Both the position numbers and the translations under genes were made by a program. From NCBI RefSeq assembly GCF_029227915.1, contig NC_079886.1, positions 5,518,001 to 5,582,000 of the forward strand: a DNA stretch of 64,000 bases, in the 5' to 3' direction. This stretch comes from Hydractinia symbiolongicarpus (Eukaryota > Cnidaria > Hydrozoa > Anthoathecata > Hydractiniidae). The notes beneath the pieces were generated by a model. It had not been told where the DNA came from. It saw only the letters and a list, made by a program, of their open reading frames with translations, and ran no database searches. Positions within the stretch are counted from its first letter, which is position 1. Each line of letters opens with the position of its first letter. This document shows positions 12,001 through 27,000 of this stretch, piece by piece.

Positions 12001-15000
12001 ATGGACGTGTTGATGACGTCATCAAAAAGCATTCAATCCCTAATATCTCTGCAACCGTTTGTCAAAAGTAAATGATCCTATACATATTCTTGATCAGCGT
12101 TTTAAGATCTATACGATGAAGGCAACAGGTATACAGATTTCTAACAAAAAAAAGTTAGTACTTTTGACAGGCCATTGCTGATGTCAGCAAAATTTTTAAA
12201 CTCTTATATCTCATTAACCGAACCGGTCATCAAAATCACATGATCATATACATTTTCTTGATCAGTGCTTTAAATTCTACACAATAGAGGCAATGCTAAA
12301 ACAAGGTTCTATTTTTTGTTGTTGATGGGTTGCTGACGGCATCAAAATTCATATAATGCTCATTTTTAAATTTTTTCCTGCCTCAGTGGATTTTCCCACA
12401 GGTTTTATCGACTAGTCTTAGAATAAGACATCGATGTTTTATTTTCTTTTTTAATTTTTAGTAATAATAATTATCTCTTATATTAATACAAAAATTGTGT
12501 TTGTCCGTCTGTGAACCGCAGAGTGGATGTGTTCATTTTTCTTTGATGTAGCCGAAAAATGCATGTGTAAATTTTTTAACATTTGTGCATTCAATAAGAT
12601 TAGTAAAGCCATTGCATTGCAGTTATAACTTTGAGGCCTAATAATAAAAGACGAGGTGGTGACACAGTTATTTTAACTGCTGGACCACCTGGAACCAAAT
12701 TTAGACTAGTTATTTTTATTTTTAGAGGAGTAAAGAAGATACTTGGACTGAAAAAGACTTAATGAAAGAAATTCAGGTACTGATAATTTAAGATAAAACA
12801 ACACATGTTTTTTTGTTATCAAAAATTTCTTATACATAACAAGACGAAATATCCGTTAACGAAATATTTGTTAAAATAAAATAAAAAATTTCATCATCAA
12901 TCGAACTTCTCAGACTTATTTTTATTGTGAAGTTTTATGCCTGAATTTATATGTTTAACATAAATATATATATAAAAAACAATATGGGATAAATTTTTAC
13001 ATCTATATTCGCATATCTTAATATCCATATTTTGCTCCAAAAACCTATCTTACAAACAGTTGCTGCCATTATTAAACAAAAGCCAACCTAGTTCGTATAT
13101 GTTGTGTCATTTTTGTACTGTCATATGGCTTCAGTACAACAAACTTTAATAGGAGATGACTCTAAAATATATTTCAAATTGTCTTCTTAAGAGATTAATA
13201 CAAATTTTTATTTCATAATATAAAGGTGGATAAGTAAAACATATCGAAACATTTTTGACACATAGTAAAAATTTTTAATAAAATCACTTGTGGTCATGTC
13301 TGGAACAACATGTAGTGTACCTTTTTCTTGAAAAAAAATCACATTTTGTATATTGTTTGTTATATATCATAATCTTTCTTCTGAAGTGCTATACTGGATG
13401 AAAAGTTTGGAAAAAAATGATTGTACTGTGCTACTAATAATGATTTGGAAAGGTTCTAATGTAACATGGTAAACATGGCCGATAATTAAAAATTTTTGAA
13501 CATACTTCTTGTTACAGGTAAACCATTTTAAAGTCCCTTACTGCAAATAGATTCATATTGAAACTTTCTATTCAAACAAATTAGAAAAAAAATAAAAATA
13601 ATAAAAAAAAAATTGTAATATATACTTGATTTTCTTCAATTGGTTCTTTTTTTACCATTTTTGACTATTTTGAATTGGTTTTGTCTTAAAAACGTTTTTT
13701 GGTTTTTAAATTTCTAAAAAAAATACAAAAAATGGCTATTTATGAACATGTCATTTTGCCCTTCAAATGCCCTTCAAATCTTTATCTACACTGTCATGGC
13801 GGTGACTGTTTCTGTTAACATTAAAAACCTTGAGAACCAAAGCTCATGACAAAAAAAATTACAACCATTTTATTATCAATCATTAGTTTTCTTTTAACAA
13901 GTATGATCCCTTACTAGAGAAAGAAGAAAACAACTCAGAAGAAACTTCTTGGAAATAATACATCTTATATAATAATAAGGAGTGTTTGTGACGGTCTTGT
14001 GGATATCGTCATTTTCCCTTGATGTTGCCGAAAAAGTGATGTCCCAATTGTTAAATTTTCTGACGTTTTGACGCGACGTCACTAACACTACTTTAAAGTC
14101 AATATCCTATATAAAATTAATAAAGCCATTACAACTTTGAGGCCAAATAACTTGAAAATGAGGTGGTGACGGCAATGATTTTTCACCACATAGGTTGCTA
14201 GGGACAACCTGGGACCAATTTGGCGAAGTTTCCCAAACCTGGGTCCCCGAACCCGTTTCGGAATGAACGGGTTGATGACGTCATCAAAAAACCTTTAAAC
14301 CCTAATATCTTTGCAACCGTTTGTCGAAAGTACATGCTCCTATACATTTTTTGATCAGCGTTTCAAGATCTGTACAATGAAAGCAACAGGTTTATTAGTT
14401 TTTAAAAAAATTTTTGTGTGTCTTTGCGGGTCTTACATTAGCAAATTTTTAAACCCTTTTATCCCCTTAGGTGTTAGTCGAAAACATATTAATCTATACA
14501 TTATTTTAATCAAGCAGTACACAATAGAGGCAATAAGTAAAAAAATAAAAAATGGCAATTCTCTTTTCCATAAGTTCTCCTTCCTAAGTGGATTTTTCCA
14601 TGGGTTTAATCGACTAGTAAATAATATTAATATTTATTATTTATAAATTTTTTTAAAAACATTTCAAAACTGTAACTCAAACATATTTTTCAATTTTTAA
14701 ACAAACCTGTTGCAAATCTTTATTTACACCTTCTCCATTTCTGGAAACATCTCCAATTTTTTTAAAAAAATTCAAGTCACAAAAATTCAAGAAGGCAAAC
14801 TTTGTTGCATTCCATTGTACAAAGGTTCTAAGAGATCTGCAGCTCTTTTTAACATTTTTGTTTCTCGCATTCTTTATTCATTAATAAAATAAAATTATAA
14901 AATAAAAGTCTTGTAGGGTTGGCTAAGATAATAAGTTTTATAATTCAGATTTGGATACTTTTTTACTGATAAAGTATATCTTTTAGTGGCATGAATATTA

Positions 15001-18000
15001 ATAATGAATGATTCGCAATTGCCATTTCTTATGCTTCTCTTTTCTGTTGTGAAAATTATTTCATTAGCTTTTCTTCTTTTATCACTTCCTTTCTATTTTC
15101 CATTGTTCAATAATTCAATTCCCCTGTACATGTTTTTATGTATTATAAACAAATCTTAGTGACACTTTTATTTGTCAGTGATTAAGTATCTTGAAATGTG
15201 CTTATGTGTATAACAAGTGATATAAAGGATATGTAAACATTTTTTTTACTATTGTATTGAATGTTGACACTGCAACCTTTTTTTCCCCCATATTCAAATT
15301 ATTACCCAAGCGTCTTTGAATTACAAATTATCCAGATATAGAAGAATTTTCATACGTTTTTAAAAACATAAGTAAATATAAACATGCAACACAAAAATTA
15401 TTTCTGCTTTTTTACAAAAAAGTCAGAGGAGATCAAATGCTCAAAGGGGATCTAATAACACAATTGGGATGATATTGAACCAAAAAAAATTGATGAACTG
15501 TTGTTGTGAGAACAGTTAGTATGAAAACGTCTAAATCACTTTTGCATGAACTATACCCTTATCCCTAAGTTTTAAATTTTAGTGGTTTCAAACTTAACAT
15601 ATAATCTGAGGTTAAATCTTTTTTTTGTAAAGGAAACTTATATATAATAATAACAAGTATTTAATAAGTATTTATCCCATTGTCTTTTGTCACATTTATC
15701 TCATTTATTTATTTTATTTTGTCTTTACTTCTTCTAATTTTAGAGCCAAAAGAGCAAAATTTAATTCCGCATTTCAAATGTTTAATTATTTTGGTAATAT
15801 TTATTTGTAAGAGCTTGCAAGGCTAAAATTTAAATATATTTTTAGGGTGATTCAAAAGACAAAAAACATAGATCTAGTCGAGAGAAATCTTCAAGGTATA
15901 CACTAAATTTTTATATTTTTTGTTGTATTTTATTTGGGCCATTGCAGTCAGATTTTACGAGAAACTAAAACTTCCTGACGGCAAATAAAAAACAAAACGT
16001 TATGACCATATTGTGGAGCAGATGCTTCAAAGACATCTGTGATTACGCGTTTTTTACTATTCTTTTTAATATTTTTGGGTGCAAGGTAATTTCATATTTC
16101 TTAATTTGCCAGTTGTAAATTCAGGTAAACATTCAAATGGAGTTAATATAATTTTAAATTTTTAAAAGTCATTTTGAGGGATCTATATTTAAAAATTTGT
16201 TCATTGTTAATCACTGGATTATGTGGGTAAAATACTCTCATTAAAAAATATTGATATTCCTTTTTGTGCTGTTGAGTCATCTATAAATCAAAAGCCACTT
16301 ATTAAGTCAAGTTTAAGGAAAGATTAAGTAAAGAACTCAATTTCTTCTCAAAATATCCTCCACATCCTGCATTTATATTTGTATGAAATGATGATAAACA
16401 AACTTTTTAATATTGGTTAACTAATCTCTTATATGTAAATTAATAGGCATGTTTGTTGTTCTTTCTAGGGAAAAAGATAAAGATAGGCACAGTGAAGACA
16501 GAGAAAAAGTATTTATTTTTCTTGATTACTTAGTATTTCTATTAAAGTTTACCTTCCGTGAAAAAACGAGTTAAGCTAAATTGATTTATATGAATTAAAT
16601 AATCAAACAAAGTTTCCTTATATTCGACAAGCATATTCCACCTCACTGGAACATGCGTGTGACTTCATGACCTAGCTCTCATCAAAATATACTCCCCACT
16701 TGGACAGAATAGTTTTATAAGGAAGAGAAGTACTTTCATTACAACTGATATATAACTAATAAATACATGATGTACAGGGCAGGGCTGTATTTTGGTATAT
16801 TATTCAACCAGAACCAGCAGAATGTAGCAGGTGTAATTTTTAATACTTCCTTTGATTATTACAGGTAATCACTTTTAATTAGAAAAAATAAAGTTTATTT
16901 TTGTATTCTAAAATGAAAATAAGTGAATTTAGGTCAACATTTTTGCGGGAGGTAACCTTTAAATTCTGTTTCAAAGCATTTTAATACACACTTTTATAGC
17001 GAAGAGAAAGTCAATCGCATAAAGAAAAAGACAATAAAACTGATCATGATAAACATCGAAGAAGTAAAACACAAGAACTAGATGGCAAAAAACTTGATAC
17101 AGAGAAAAAACATCGTAGGCATAAAACTGAGGACGGTAGGGTTGCACATGTGAAAAACGATGAAGAGAAGAAACATAAAAAACATAGAGAAGATAAAGAA
17201 GATAGGAATGATAGAGACAGTGAACATAAAAAACATAGGGAAGACAGAGAGCATAGAAAACATTCAGACAGAAAACATCGAGATAAAGATAAAGCTGATA
17301 AAGAAGCAGTGGAAAAACATGCAGATGACGAGAAAGAACATAGAAGCCAGAAAGATAAAAGGAGGAGACACAGAGGAGAAGACACTGAAGAAAATAAAGA
17401 AGAACATAAAAATCGTGAAGATAGACACAAAGATAGAAAAGAACATGACAAGGATTCTAATGAGAGGCGCAAGCACCGCGATAAAGAGGAGAGAAGTAAA
17501 GAAAAGGAAAGAAGAGCGAAACATAAAGAACAGGAAGGTATGTTGTATAGTATATATGTTGTCATTGTTGTGCTTGTCGATTCATTGTTTGCTTTGTAAC
17601 CTCAGACTCTGGTAGTAAAACGTACAAAGAAGAAGATGGAACACATAAATCCAGTAAAGAAAGTGATGATCAAACAGAAAAAGAGAAAAGACGAAAAGAG
17701 AAGGACAAGGAGGTATTGACTGAAAAACTTTTTTATGTCTTATGTATTTTATTGAATAGACCAATTGAACAGAATAGTATTTTGAGTCATCATTTGTTTG
17801 GTTACAGAAAGCAAAAAGACATAAAGAAAGAGAAGAGGAGATGTTTAAAGCATTAGAGGATACAAAGGTATAGTAGCGAATGTTTATGCATTATCTTTAG
17901 TTGGGCTTAGTGCTGTATAAAAATATTTTTTTGTCAGTATAGCTTAGGTAGTCAGGATAAATAGCCTTTTTAACCTCACAACTATATGTGGCTTGGGAGT

Positions 18001-21000
18001 ACATTCCTATAATGACAACCAAGATGGATCTGAAATTTAATTAGTTTGACTTGCCACAGTCCAATTTACAAAAACAAATATTTAAGACATCATGCATTTA
18101 CTTTTACGGGGCCAAAAGCATGTCTATCATATTGTCTAACTGTCAAATTTGTTTTTAGAAAGAAAATAAAATTACTGAAGAAGATACAAATTATGATTAC
18201 GATGATGATTTTGATGATTATGATGATGACGATTTCGAAGAAGAAGAAGAAGAAGAAGAAGAAGAGGATAATGAGCAAGAAGAAAGTCATACTGATAATG
18301 ACATACAAGACAGTAATGACAGAGCTGACAATAAACAGAAGGTTCAGAGTCAAGAATCTAAGATACATTTATCAAAATCTGTAAGTGTTATCTTGCATAG
18401 AATTTCTTATCTTTTCTTACCAATGATCTTTGCACAGTTTTTGTCTGCTGTTTAAAAAACATTATTTTATTATAATATTTTTGTTATTTATTAACAGATT
18501 GTATTTCAAACATGTTTTTATTTTTAGGAACAACATGGAGTAAGCGAGGTACAATACTTTTTGAGTGGTTCTATTTTATGTCTTATATATACAACAACAT
18601 AAATGTAGAATCAACGTCTGCCACCATATCTTTATATCGTTACTTTACTGACAATCAGAAAACATATTTTGGCTTTTAGAAAAAATATATGTTTGCAAAA
18701 TGTGTTTACTTTGTGAAAAAGCGTAACTGTATTTATATTTAAGTTGGTTATTGCACGATTGAAAGACGAATATTCTTAAGTTTTAGAAATGTTGAATATT
18801 ACATCTCAATAACTTGTTAATAGAAAACACATCATTTGTTGTCTAATATTCGCATTCATTTTGTAGAATTACCTGTAGAAATTGAAATGTGACATCTATT
18901 CTCAGGTCTAGGTCCATTAATTTGGACCCACATCCATTGGTGGCATCAACATTTTTGATTTCTTTTGCATATGTCACATATTTTTGTAATCTTACTTTGC
19001 ACATCATCGAATAGGTCCTAAAAGCCATATCAGCTGAAAACAAAATAGCTGCTTCACAAGCACACAGTCGATCAGCAAGTAGGGTATGTGGCAACATCAT
19101 GTGTATACATCCGTGTGAAACAATTGCAGTACCCCTTTCCTCCATTCTCCTTAATAACTATTCCTTTTTTTTTATTCCAGTATATATTTCAAGCACCCAT
19201 ACCCTTTTCCCATGAGCAATTTAAGTCCAGAAAATTCCCCTGCAATTGGTGCACAAAATGTATTCACAAGTTACATGTTGATTTCTGTTACTGTGTTTCA
19301 CATTCTATGTTTATCGTTTTTACTTTGAAAAATCCATTTTGATTATTGTCTAATCATCTCATTTTTGACTAACTTCATTAAACAATATAATAATTAATTA
19401 TAATAATATTAGTTAATATAATATAATAATATTATCAATATCATTGTCAGAAGGTTCTCATTAAACAAACTAGACTGCCTTTAACAATAAAATTAATCTT
19501 TAAAAGTAATATTTATATATTCGATTTTATTTATATATATCTTTTTTCCATTAGCCTTCAACTGGTAGTGACAAAGAAGAATCCAAAGGTAAATTTTGTA
19601 AACCGGGTTGTTTTTGCATCAACGTTTTTACTTCAACCACAACTATAAAGACAGAGCTAAGGGTAGAAGGGTTTTCTCGAGTTTCTTAATACCTAACCTT
19701 TTTACTGGCTCAGTATTAGAATTCTAAAAACTCGACTCTAAACTTTGGATTTTGTTTATTATGTTGATAATAGATCATCAGTTTTAAGCTTTTTAAACAT
19801 TGCTGCCGTCCAATTGTAAGGGGAAAGGTTGCTAAGCAAGCAAAAAGGATGGGAAAATAGGGGTGTTTAAGAGTTTAATCTCACCAAATAAACTAAAATC
19901 CTAAATCCTAGCATGTTTGTCTGGCATCTTTGCATGTGATCTACAAAATTCACACCTCATTCCCACTAAATTATGTCCAGGGTTGTAGACCGTTAACTAC
20001 TAGCTTGTAAGAACACAATAATCATACAATGTTGCAAACCTACACGTTGGTTACTTATCTTTTCTTTCTCAATACCAAGACTCATACTTCTCAATCAAAC
20101 TACTGATTTACTGAAGTAATATTTTTAAATTCAATTTGTTCTGCTGCGTAAATTCATCTTTTTTTTACGTCATTCCGTATAGATGTTAATTTTGATAGGG
20201 AATCCACCATCGTTGTAAAAAATGTTTGTCAGCTGCTGTAACAATAGGGGATTGGCACAATAACACGGGCGAATTACCATGTCTGTCATATAGCCAGTTT
20301 CTATAAATTTGGCAAGGAAACATTTTTGTAGGGACACCCATAGTTTGACGTCCTAAAATCTTATAAATTATGTGACTGAATTTTTTGTGTTAAAGAAATT
20401 AATTAAAAACGATGTTGCACTGCAGAGCCAGTTGTTTATGAAAGCTAGAACGACAGCTCATTCCCACCTCTGATTACTCCCTTTCACTTCACTGGAGTAA
20501 CCTTTGTGGTTAATGTGAATTTAGTAACTGTGGGCCGTTCCACTATGCATTTTGCATGGAAAAATATATAAGGTTTAGTCAATTTTTCATAATCACCAAA
20601 TAATAATGTAAAAATTGAGCGTAAAAACTGTTATAAATTAAATTTCATGTCAATTTAGGGTCAAAATTTGTGATCTGACAGTTTAATAATAAATCAGTTT
20701 TTTTCTGTCATTTTATTAGTGAAATGTAACTACGTCAAAGTTTTATTTATATCTGATACCATATTTTTTATCTTATTATTATAATTCTTTCCCCTTGGAC
20801 ATCAAATTCTAGGGTGGTGTCCAGTGCAGTATAAGTTATCACTAAATATAGGGAAACTTTACTTCACAAGGTGTTATCTCAAAGAGTCTTTGCTTCTTGA
20901 CAGCTGGGGAGGTACTGCGTAACAATTTATGTAATTTTTTAGTAAATTTTCATCATTTTGAACAAAATATTCACTGGCCACCCAGTGCAAATGAAAATTT

Positions 21001-24000
21001 AAGGTGCGTTTGTCCGTGGCTGCCCCGAAAGAAAATGTAGGTTGTTCTCCAAACTCATAGGAACTGACTGTGCTTTCCTTATTGTAAAATTTCTGAAACT
21101 CAAGTTATGAGGTAATCTGCATGCAAATCTGGGCGAATTGCTATGCTTTTCTGCCCTATTTCTTATTGTTAACACAAGAAACCTTCAAATTGAGGTAATA
21201 AAAATTTACTAAGGAGGACTCATTCGGTATGCATTCTTTTCTGCATAGGCGGAAATTCATTTCAGCGTGTTCTTTATACATATTTGCAATGGAATCTCCG
21301 ATTAACATGAATTACACTTTGGGTTCTTTCAGTCATATCTTCTACTTTGGAAATATGTTATTGTGCTCCTAGTTTCACGAAGCAGTGAGCACAAATTGAT
21401 GAGCTAAACCATTCTTCTAAATTTGATAAAACTTTTCAAATCTACCGGAAAACCAATGCCATCTAGGTTTTACGATTTTATTTTAGAAAAGGAATCAGCA
21501 AAGAAAACATTTGGAAAGATTAATTTTATTGCAGCAAGTCAAAAACAGTTGAATGAAAAGACGGCAAAGAAAACAAAAAAACGAGGCCAGGTAATTCACA
21601 CTCTTGTTGTGTAGTCTATACAACTCCTGATCATTGGAAAAATTTAAAATCAGTTATTAGATTTTAGATGTTAGAGCGCTAAGAAGGAGATATAGGAGTT
21701 TTGGTGTCCACATTTAAGAAAAAAAATTCAATTTATATTAACAATTGTTCAATTCAATCCAACAAATAATTACTAAAGATCTCTAACTCTGGCGTAGCGA
21801 AAAACTTTTCCATCCTACAGACTGAAAAAAATTCTGATTTTATATAACTGCTCATTAAATATTAGTCGCATTTGCACCCTGCAACATGTAATTACTTTAA
21901 AATAAACAAAATAAATAAAAATGGCAAACACATAAAATTTGCATTTTTTGCATTATTGCTACCATTTTAAACAGCAAATCTCTTCTTTTAAATTATTAAT
22001 ATAGAATACGGGGACAATTTCTTAGTTGAAAATAATTTTGACCTTTTTTAACCAACTGACATATTTTCAAAATATTCCACTTTTACACTTTCTTTTATGT
22101 GTGCTATTTTTCCATTTTGTTAGATTCGTTATTTACGTTTTACATTGTCGCATGTCGAAAACGTGACAGTTTTTACACTGACTGTACGAAACAACAGTAG
22201 CTCCAAGAAAAGCAGCAGTGATCACGGTATAAATAAACACTAATATCTTACAATTGAAAACTATCAAGTAACTATTTTGCTGTGCGGTAATTGCATTCGC
22301 ATTATTAAAAGCCTTGTGAAAATATAAATGAAAAGATTGGTGGATTATGCGGCTAAATCAACTTTCATATATTAACGAATAATCCCTTATAATATTTTGG
22401 ACAGTTTTTTTTTCAATTCTTAACTTATGATTTTTATAGGAACTACTGCAACTGATCCAGCTTGATGTGCGCTCAATAGAACTTTTTGACATGCCACCGA
22501 TGACTGAATATGAATTATACATGAAAAGATTTGGTCAGTCAGATAGCAAACAGGTGAGTTATCTATCTGACAGCTTTTATATAACTATTTGGAAAAATTT
22601 GAAAAAGTGTGGAAAAACAAAAACCATTAAGCTTTGAGGTTTTGAGGTTTTCCTATTCTTGGCAATGTCATCGTCACACGAAAGACAGTGGATTAATTTC
22701 ATCACAATTTTAACGCGTGTTTTGCTGATATTTTGTTTTTTGTTTGTTTATTTGTTTGTTAGTTTGTTTACAATTCTGATGTTGGTATATTTTGTTTAGA
22801 CCTTTACACAAACAAATGATGATGACGTTACCCAAGAAACACAAACTGATGAAGTCGAGACTGAATCAAAATGGTGTCAGTTTACTCACGATATAAAAGC
22901 TTGTGGCAGTAAGTACTGCTGCTATTTTGTTTTCTACAACTTCAGAAGATTACCATCTTTAATTTTTTTTTCCAATATTCATTTTGTTAAAGCATTCAAA
23001 TATTATTTTTATTGGTATCTACACAACTAAAGCAGCAGTCACTTTCGTTGTTGATAAAATTTGTAAAAAAATGTGTAAAATAATATTTTTTAAAGTTGGA
23101 ATGATAGGATAGTTGTTATAAAAACTGCTTTCTCACTTTTTCATTTATGTTTTTAAATAGTTACGTACAATATATAGAAAAAGTACATATATACATAATT
23201 AAAAAGAAGAATAATTGATAAAAAGGGATGGATAATTGATGAAAAGGAAAGAATAAGTGATAAAATCCATTTTTGAACATTTTTTGAGTCAATGCTATGA
23301 AACGCAATATCAATTCGTCAGTGACGATGTGTTACAAATGTTTTGTTAGGGATCAACCCTCTTGGACACGAGATAGGAACAATCAATCAGGAACGACAAT
23401 TTGTATTTGATAAAAGAAAGTCCTTTTTGATAGCGACAACCAAATTTATTAGCAATTTCTCAAGCAAGATATTAAACATTAAGCATTCTCTTGCAATAGT
23501 CCTGTTAACAGAATGGAATAATTGTCCATGTTTAACTTTCATAACACGTTTATCATATTTTTCCTTTCTTTCTCTTTTTCTTGATGAAATTTTTTTCGGT
23601 TGGCATGAGAGTGGGTTTGTGGAGCTGATTTAACGTCCAAAAATAAAAAATATATATAGAGATAAAGGTGTTTACTGATGTGGTGGAAACTTCGCATAAA
23701 AACTTACCTCCTATTTAGGTGATGACGGAGACAAAATGGACACATCGTATACAAGCAACTTGACATCCACTAGTTCTGTTCGCTTGAATAAATTTCTTCT
23801 AAAATCTTCACAGGTAAGATTCTTTAAATAATTGGTTGATTGTGTATGATATTAAAAGGAAAAAAGAACAACTCTTTCTGGTGAAATATATTTTTTAACG
23901 ACGTTTCGGCCGCACGACGGCCGATAGGGTAAGATTTGGTTTTATTTTCTTGCAAACACATGCTGAACGAAAAAAGAATTGCAATGGAAGACAAGGATGA

Positions 24001-27000
24001 GCGATCAGCGTGAGTAATTATGGGTGGTTACACTGTGAGAAGCAACGTGTATTGTGTAAAAGTTTACTTAAGATTGTCAATTTTTCTTTCTCCTAAGATA
24101 GCAAGCCTTTTATCTTTTGTCAACATTTTTCAAAACTGAATTTGCATGACTATTTTGTATGGACATCAAAAGTATGTTTTGTGAAGTAAACTTATAATAT
24201 TTTCATTAAAACATCCTACAAGCTCATTGCACAACCCTTTTTAACGTGTCTTATATACATTCAGACATACCAATAAAAATTACTGTTCATTTTTGCCTTC
24301 ATGCGTTTACATAAACTTTATTTACATTATCGCACATTCACACGATAAGGTTTGTTCGTGCGCGAAACTTACAACAGCAATTCCGCGAAAAGTATACTTT
24401 TTTTTATGAAAAAAAACTACAAACATATCTATACGTTGTCTTAAATTTTACTTTTTTTTCGTGCTTTTTGTGGGGGAATCGATGTTGCGTGAAAATTAAT
24501 ACGTTCGACATAATTTTTCTTCACTGGGATAAAATTAGTACAAATAAGATACTTCGGTAAAAAAGATGTAAATGTCTCACTGTATGCATGTTTCACTCAA
24601 TTGTTTTGTAGGTTTGCAATGCATTGTTGGAAGAACTAGCAGCAGGTATTGAACAACCTCAAAGACAATATACAGAATCTCGCGGTGCTTTCAGTGACGG
24701 TTATGTCACCCTGGAGAGTTCAAATTTCCTTGTGCTTGGTATGTATTTTTCGTTGCATGTGTATATTCAAAAGTTTGTCCTTTAGACGCGGAATGCTCAT
24801 GGTTGTTTGAGTTTTAACTAACACTGTTGACTTTACCAGACACATTTTTATAAAAGGTCATATTTCCTACTACCTTCAGGTCGAAATTTCTGCGATTTGG
24901 CGTACTCGATGTCACAGACGAATATGTTACTCACAGCTTATGGCGCCAGTAACGTCGTGGTGTGTACCCTTTTTAAAGTTTATGTCATGTCTGCAAAGTA
25001 GATAGAAAATAGATATGAAATCTTGAAATCTTATTAGTAAAAGCCACTGGTTCAGTCGAAAAGACCGTCTTCTTACCTTTTTTCTTTTTCTTTAAAATAC
25101 TAAAGAAGTTTTTGAATTAAACTTGTAGTATTATCTTGATCATTTGTACTCTTGTCTGTAGACAAAACATCATAAATCACCAAAAGGTCTCATCTGTTTA
25201 TGGAACACAAACGAACCAACCAAACCGCTAAAGTATGCCAATTTTTTCTTGCTAATTTTACAGATTATTTTTTGCAAAACAGTGCATTTGTAATTTCCGG
25301 AAAATAAAAGTTCGCGAATAAGTACGGCGTGAATTTTTCGCGAAAATTAATCATATGTAATAAGAAGAATGTTTAAAAAAATGCAGAAAGATGCAAATAA
25401 TTGTAAAAGTGATGGTATGTTTATAAACAAAGTTAAAAGTGAAATTTGTCGTAAAATTCTCGCCATTTAGTTTCGAGTTGTATTTTCTCAAATGTTATTT
25501 ATTGTTTTGCAGTTCATAGTAACAAGTTTTTTTTAGGTTACTGACATGTGAATCGATACCAATGAGTTGTTGTTTCAGTTCTGGCAAAGCTTCGATGGCA
25601 TTTGCTGGAATGGTAAATTCCCTTTTGTTCTCTATTAACACTAAATGTGTAGTAATTGTGTCATAAATGGCTCCTCTTGTTCATTTAATTCATTTTACAA
25701 TTTATACAACTTACTCCTAAATATTTTTTGTAAATTTATACTTAATCAAATTAATTTAATCTTCCAGATCAACACGTAATTCAAATGGTTGTACTGAAAA
25801 CAAACAGTAGTATTGTATTGTTGCTAAAGAGCGTAGCTGTTCTGTCAAAATTAACCGATGCACAAATGTACGCAAGTTCATTTTACTGATTATTTTTTTT
25901 GGACTTTCAGGAAGATGGCATTATCGCAGCATGGGATCTTACTGAACCAGCCAGTTACCATGACAATGTTATGATAGGAAACACGTCACATGTTTTTCGT
26001 ACAGCGACATTTACGACAGGTTTGTATGTTGTTGTTTGGTGGAACTTCTGATTGTATTGTTATAGTGTCTGATTGTATTGTTATAGTGTCTGATGTCGGG
26101 TGTGAAAAATGTTTAAGTACACTTCACCAAAGGACAGGATTGTTGATCTACGTTTGTACGGCGCGCTATGTCATGCCATTACTGCCGAGTACCTTTGGAA
26201 AAAACTATAGTATATATGTTTTTAGAGAGTAAACTCAAAACTTACAATGATTTTGTTTGTTTAGCTGCATCAAGTGAAAACCATATGTTTTCTGTCGTAA
26301 CGTTGGCTCCAATAACCTCAAATGCAAGGTAATACACTTTTTTGAAGTCGGCATGGAATTTCAATATTTTAAAATGTTAAGTGTGTTAAGTGAGAATGCT
26401 TTAGAGTTCAGGTCAACGGACCTGAGGCAATAAATGCAGCCAAGTATTCAGATATTGACGGAATATTATACTTCATTGATACATGTACTGTCCTCTATTT
26501 TTTTAGTTATCATGCTGAATCAGATTCGAACGGTAAAGAATAATAATTTTAAGTTGCATAAAACACTTTTCCAATCCTCAATATATTACAACTCTGACCT
26601 TTTTGCAATAGCGCGACTTAATACTGGTCTCTACGACAGCTCTTAACGACGTTATATTTGGTTATCTTACACGAGAGGTTCACCGGTAAAATCTAAAATC
26701 TAAAGCCAATAAACGCAAAAAATTATTCACAATGACGATCTACGCCCATCCTCTTTTTCATCCTCCTAATTTATTTTAGATGACGTTGACATGTCTTTTC
26801 AACTCGCGTCATTGGATCAAAGTGGTGTCATTAATATATGGGTAAGAGTGATTATCTTTCCTCCTAACTACTTGCTGTACGAGCGATTACAGGAATTGGT
26901 ATGGATATAGATGGAACCCCTCCTTGAATGAATGCTTATGGTAGCGAAAGAAACCTAAAGACGCCCCATAAATTAAGTAAAAGTACAAAATTTATTGTTT

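Noticed and set aside
17044-17565. 173-aa Ser/Leu/Cys-rich minus-strand ORF
   Set aside because: Antisense shadow of the Lys/Glu/His-rich WDR60 exon 17000-17537.
21423-21486. Upstream extension of the WDR60 exon starting LIKLFKSTGKPMP
   Set aside because: The acceptor TTTATTTTAG at 21486 gives the correct phase from the previous exon, whereas the extension has no acceptor.
22124-22225. Open stretch with acceptor TTTTGTTAG and a donor, considered as a WDR60 exon
   Set aside because: Including it breaks the frame of the next exon, and the family has no matching segment; skipping it joins KKRGQ to ELLQLIQLD as in vertebrate WDR60.
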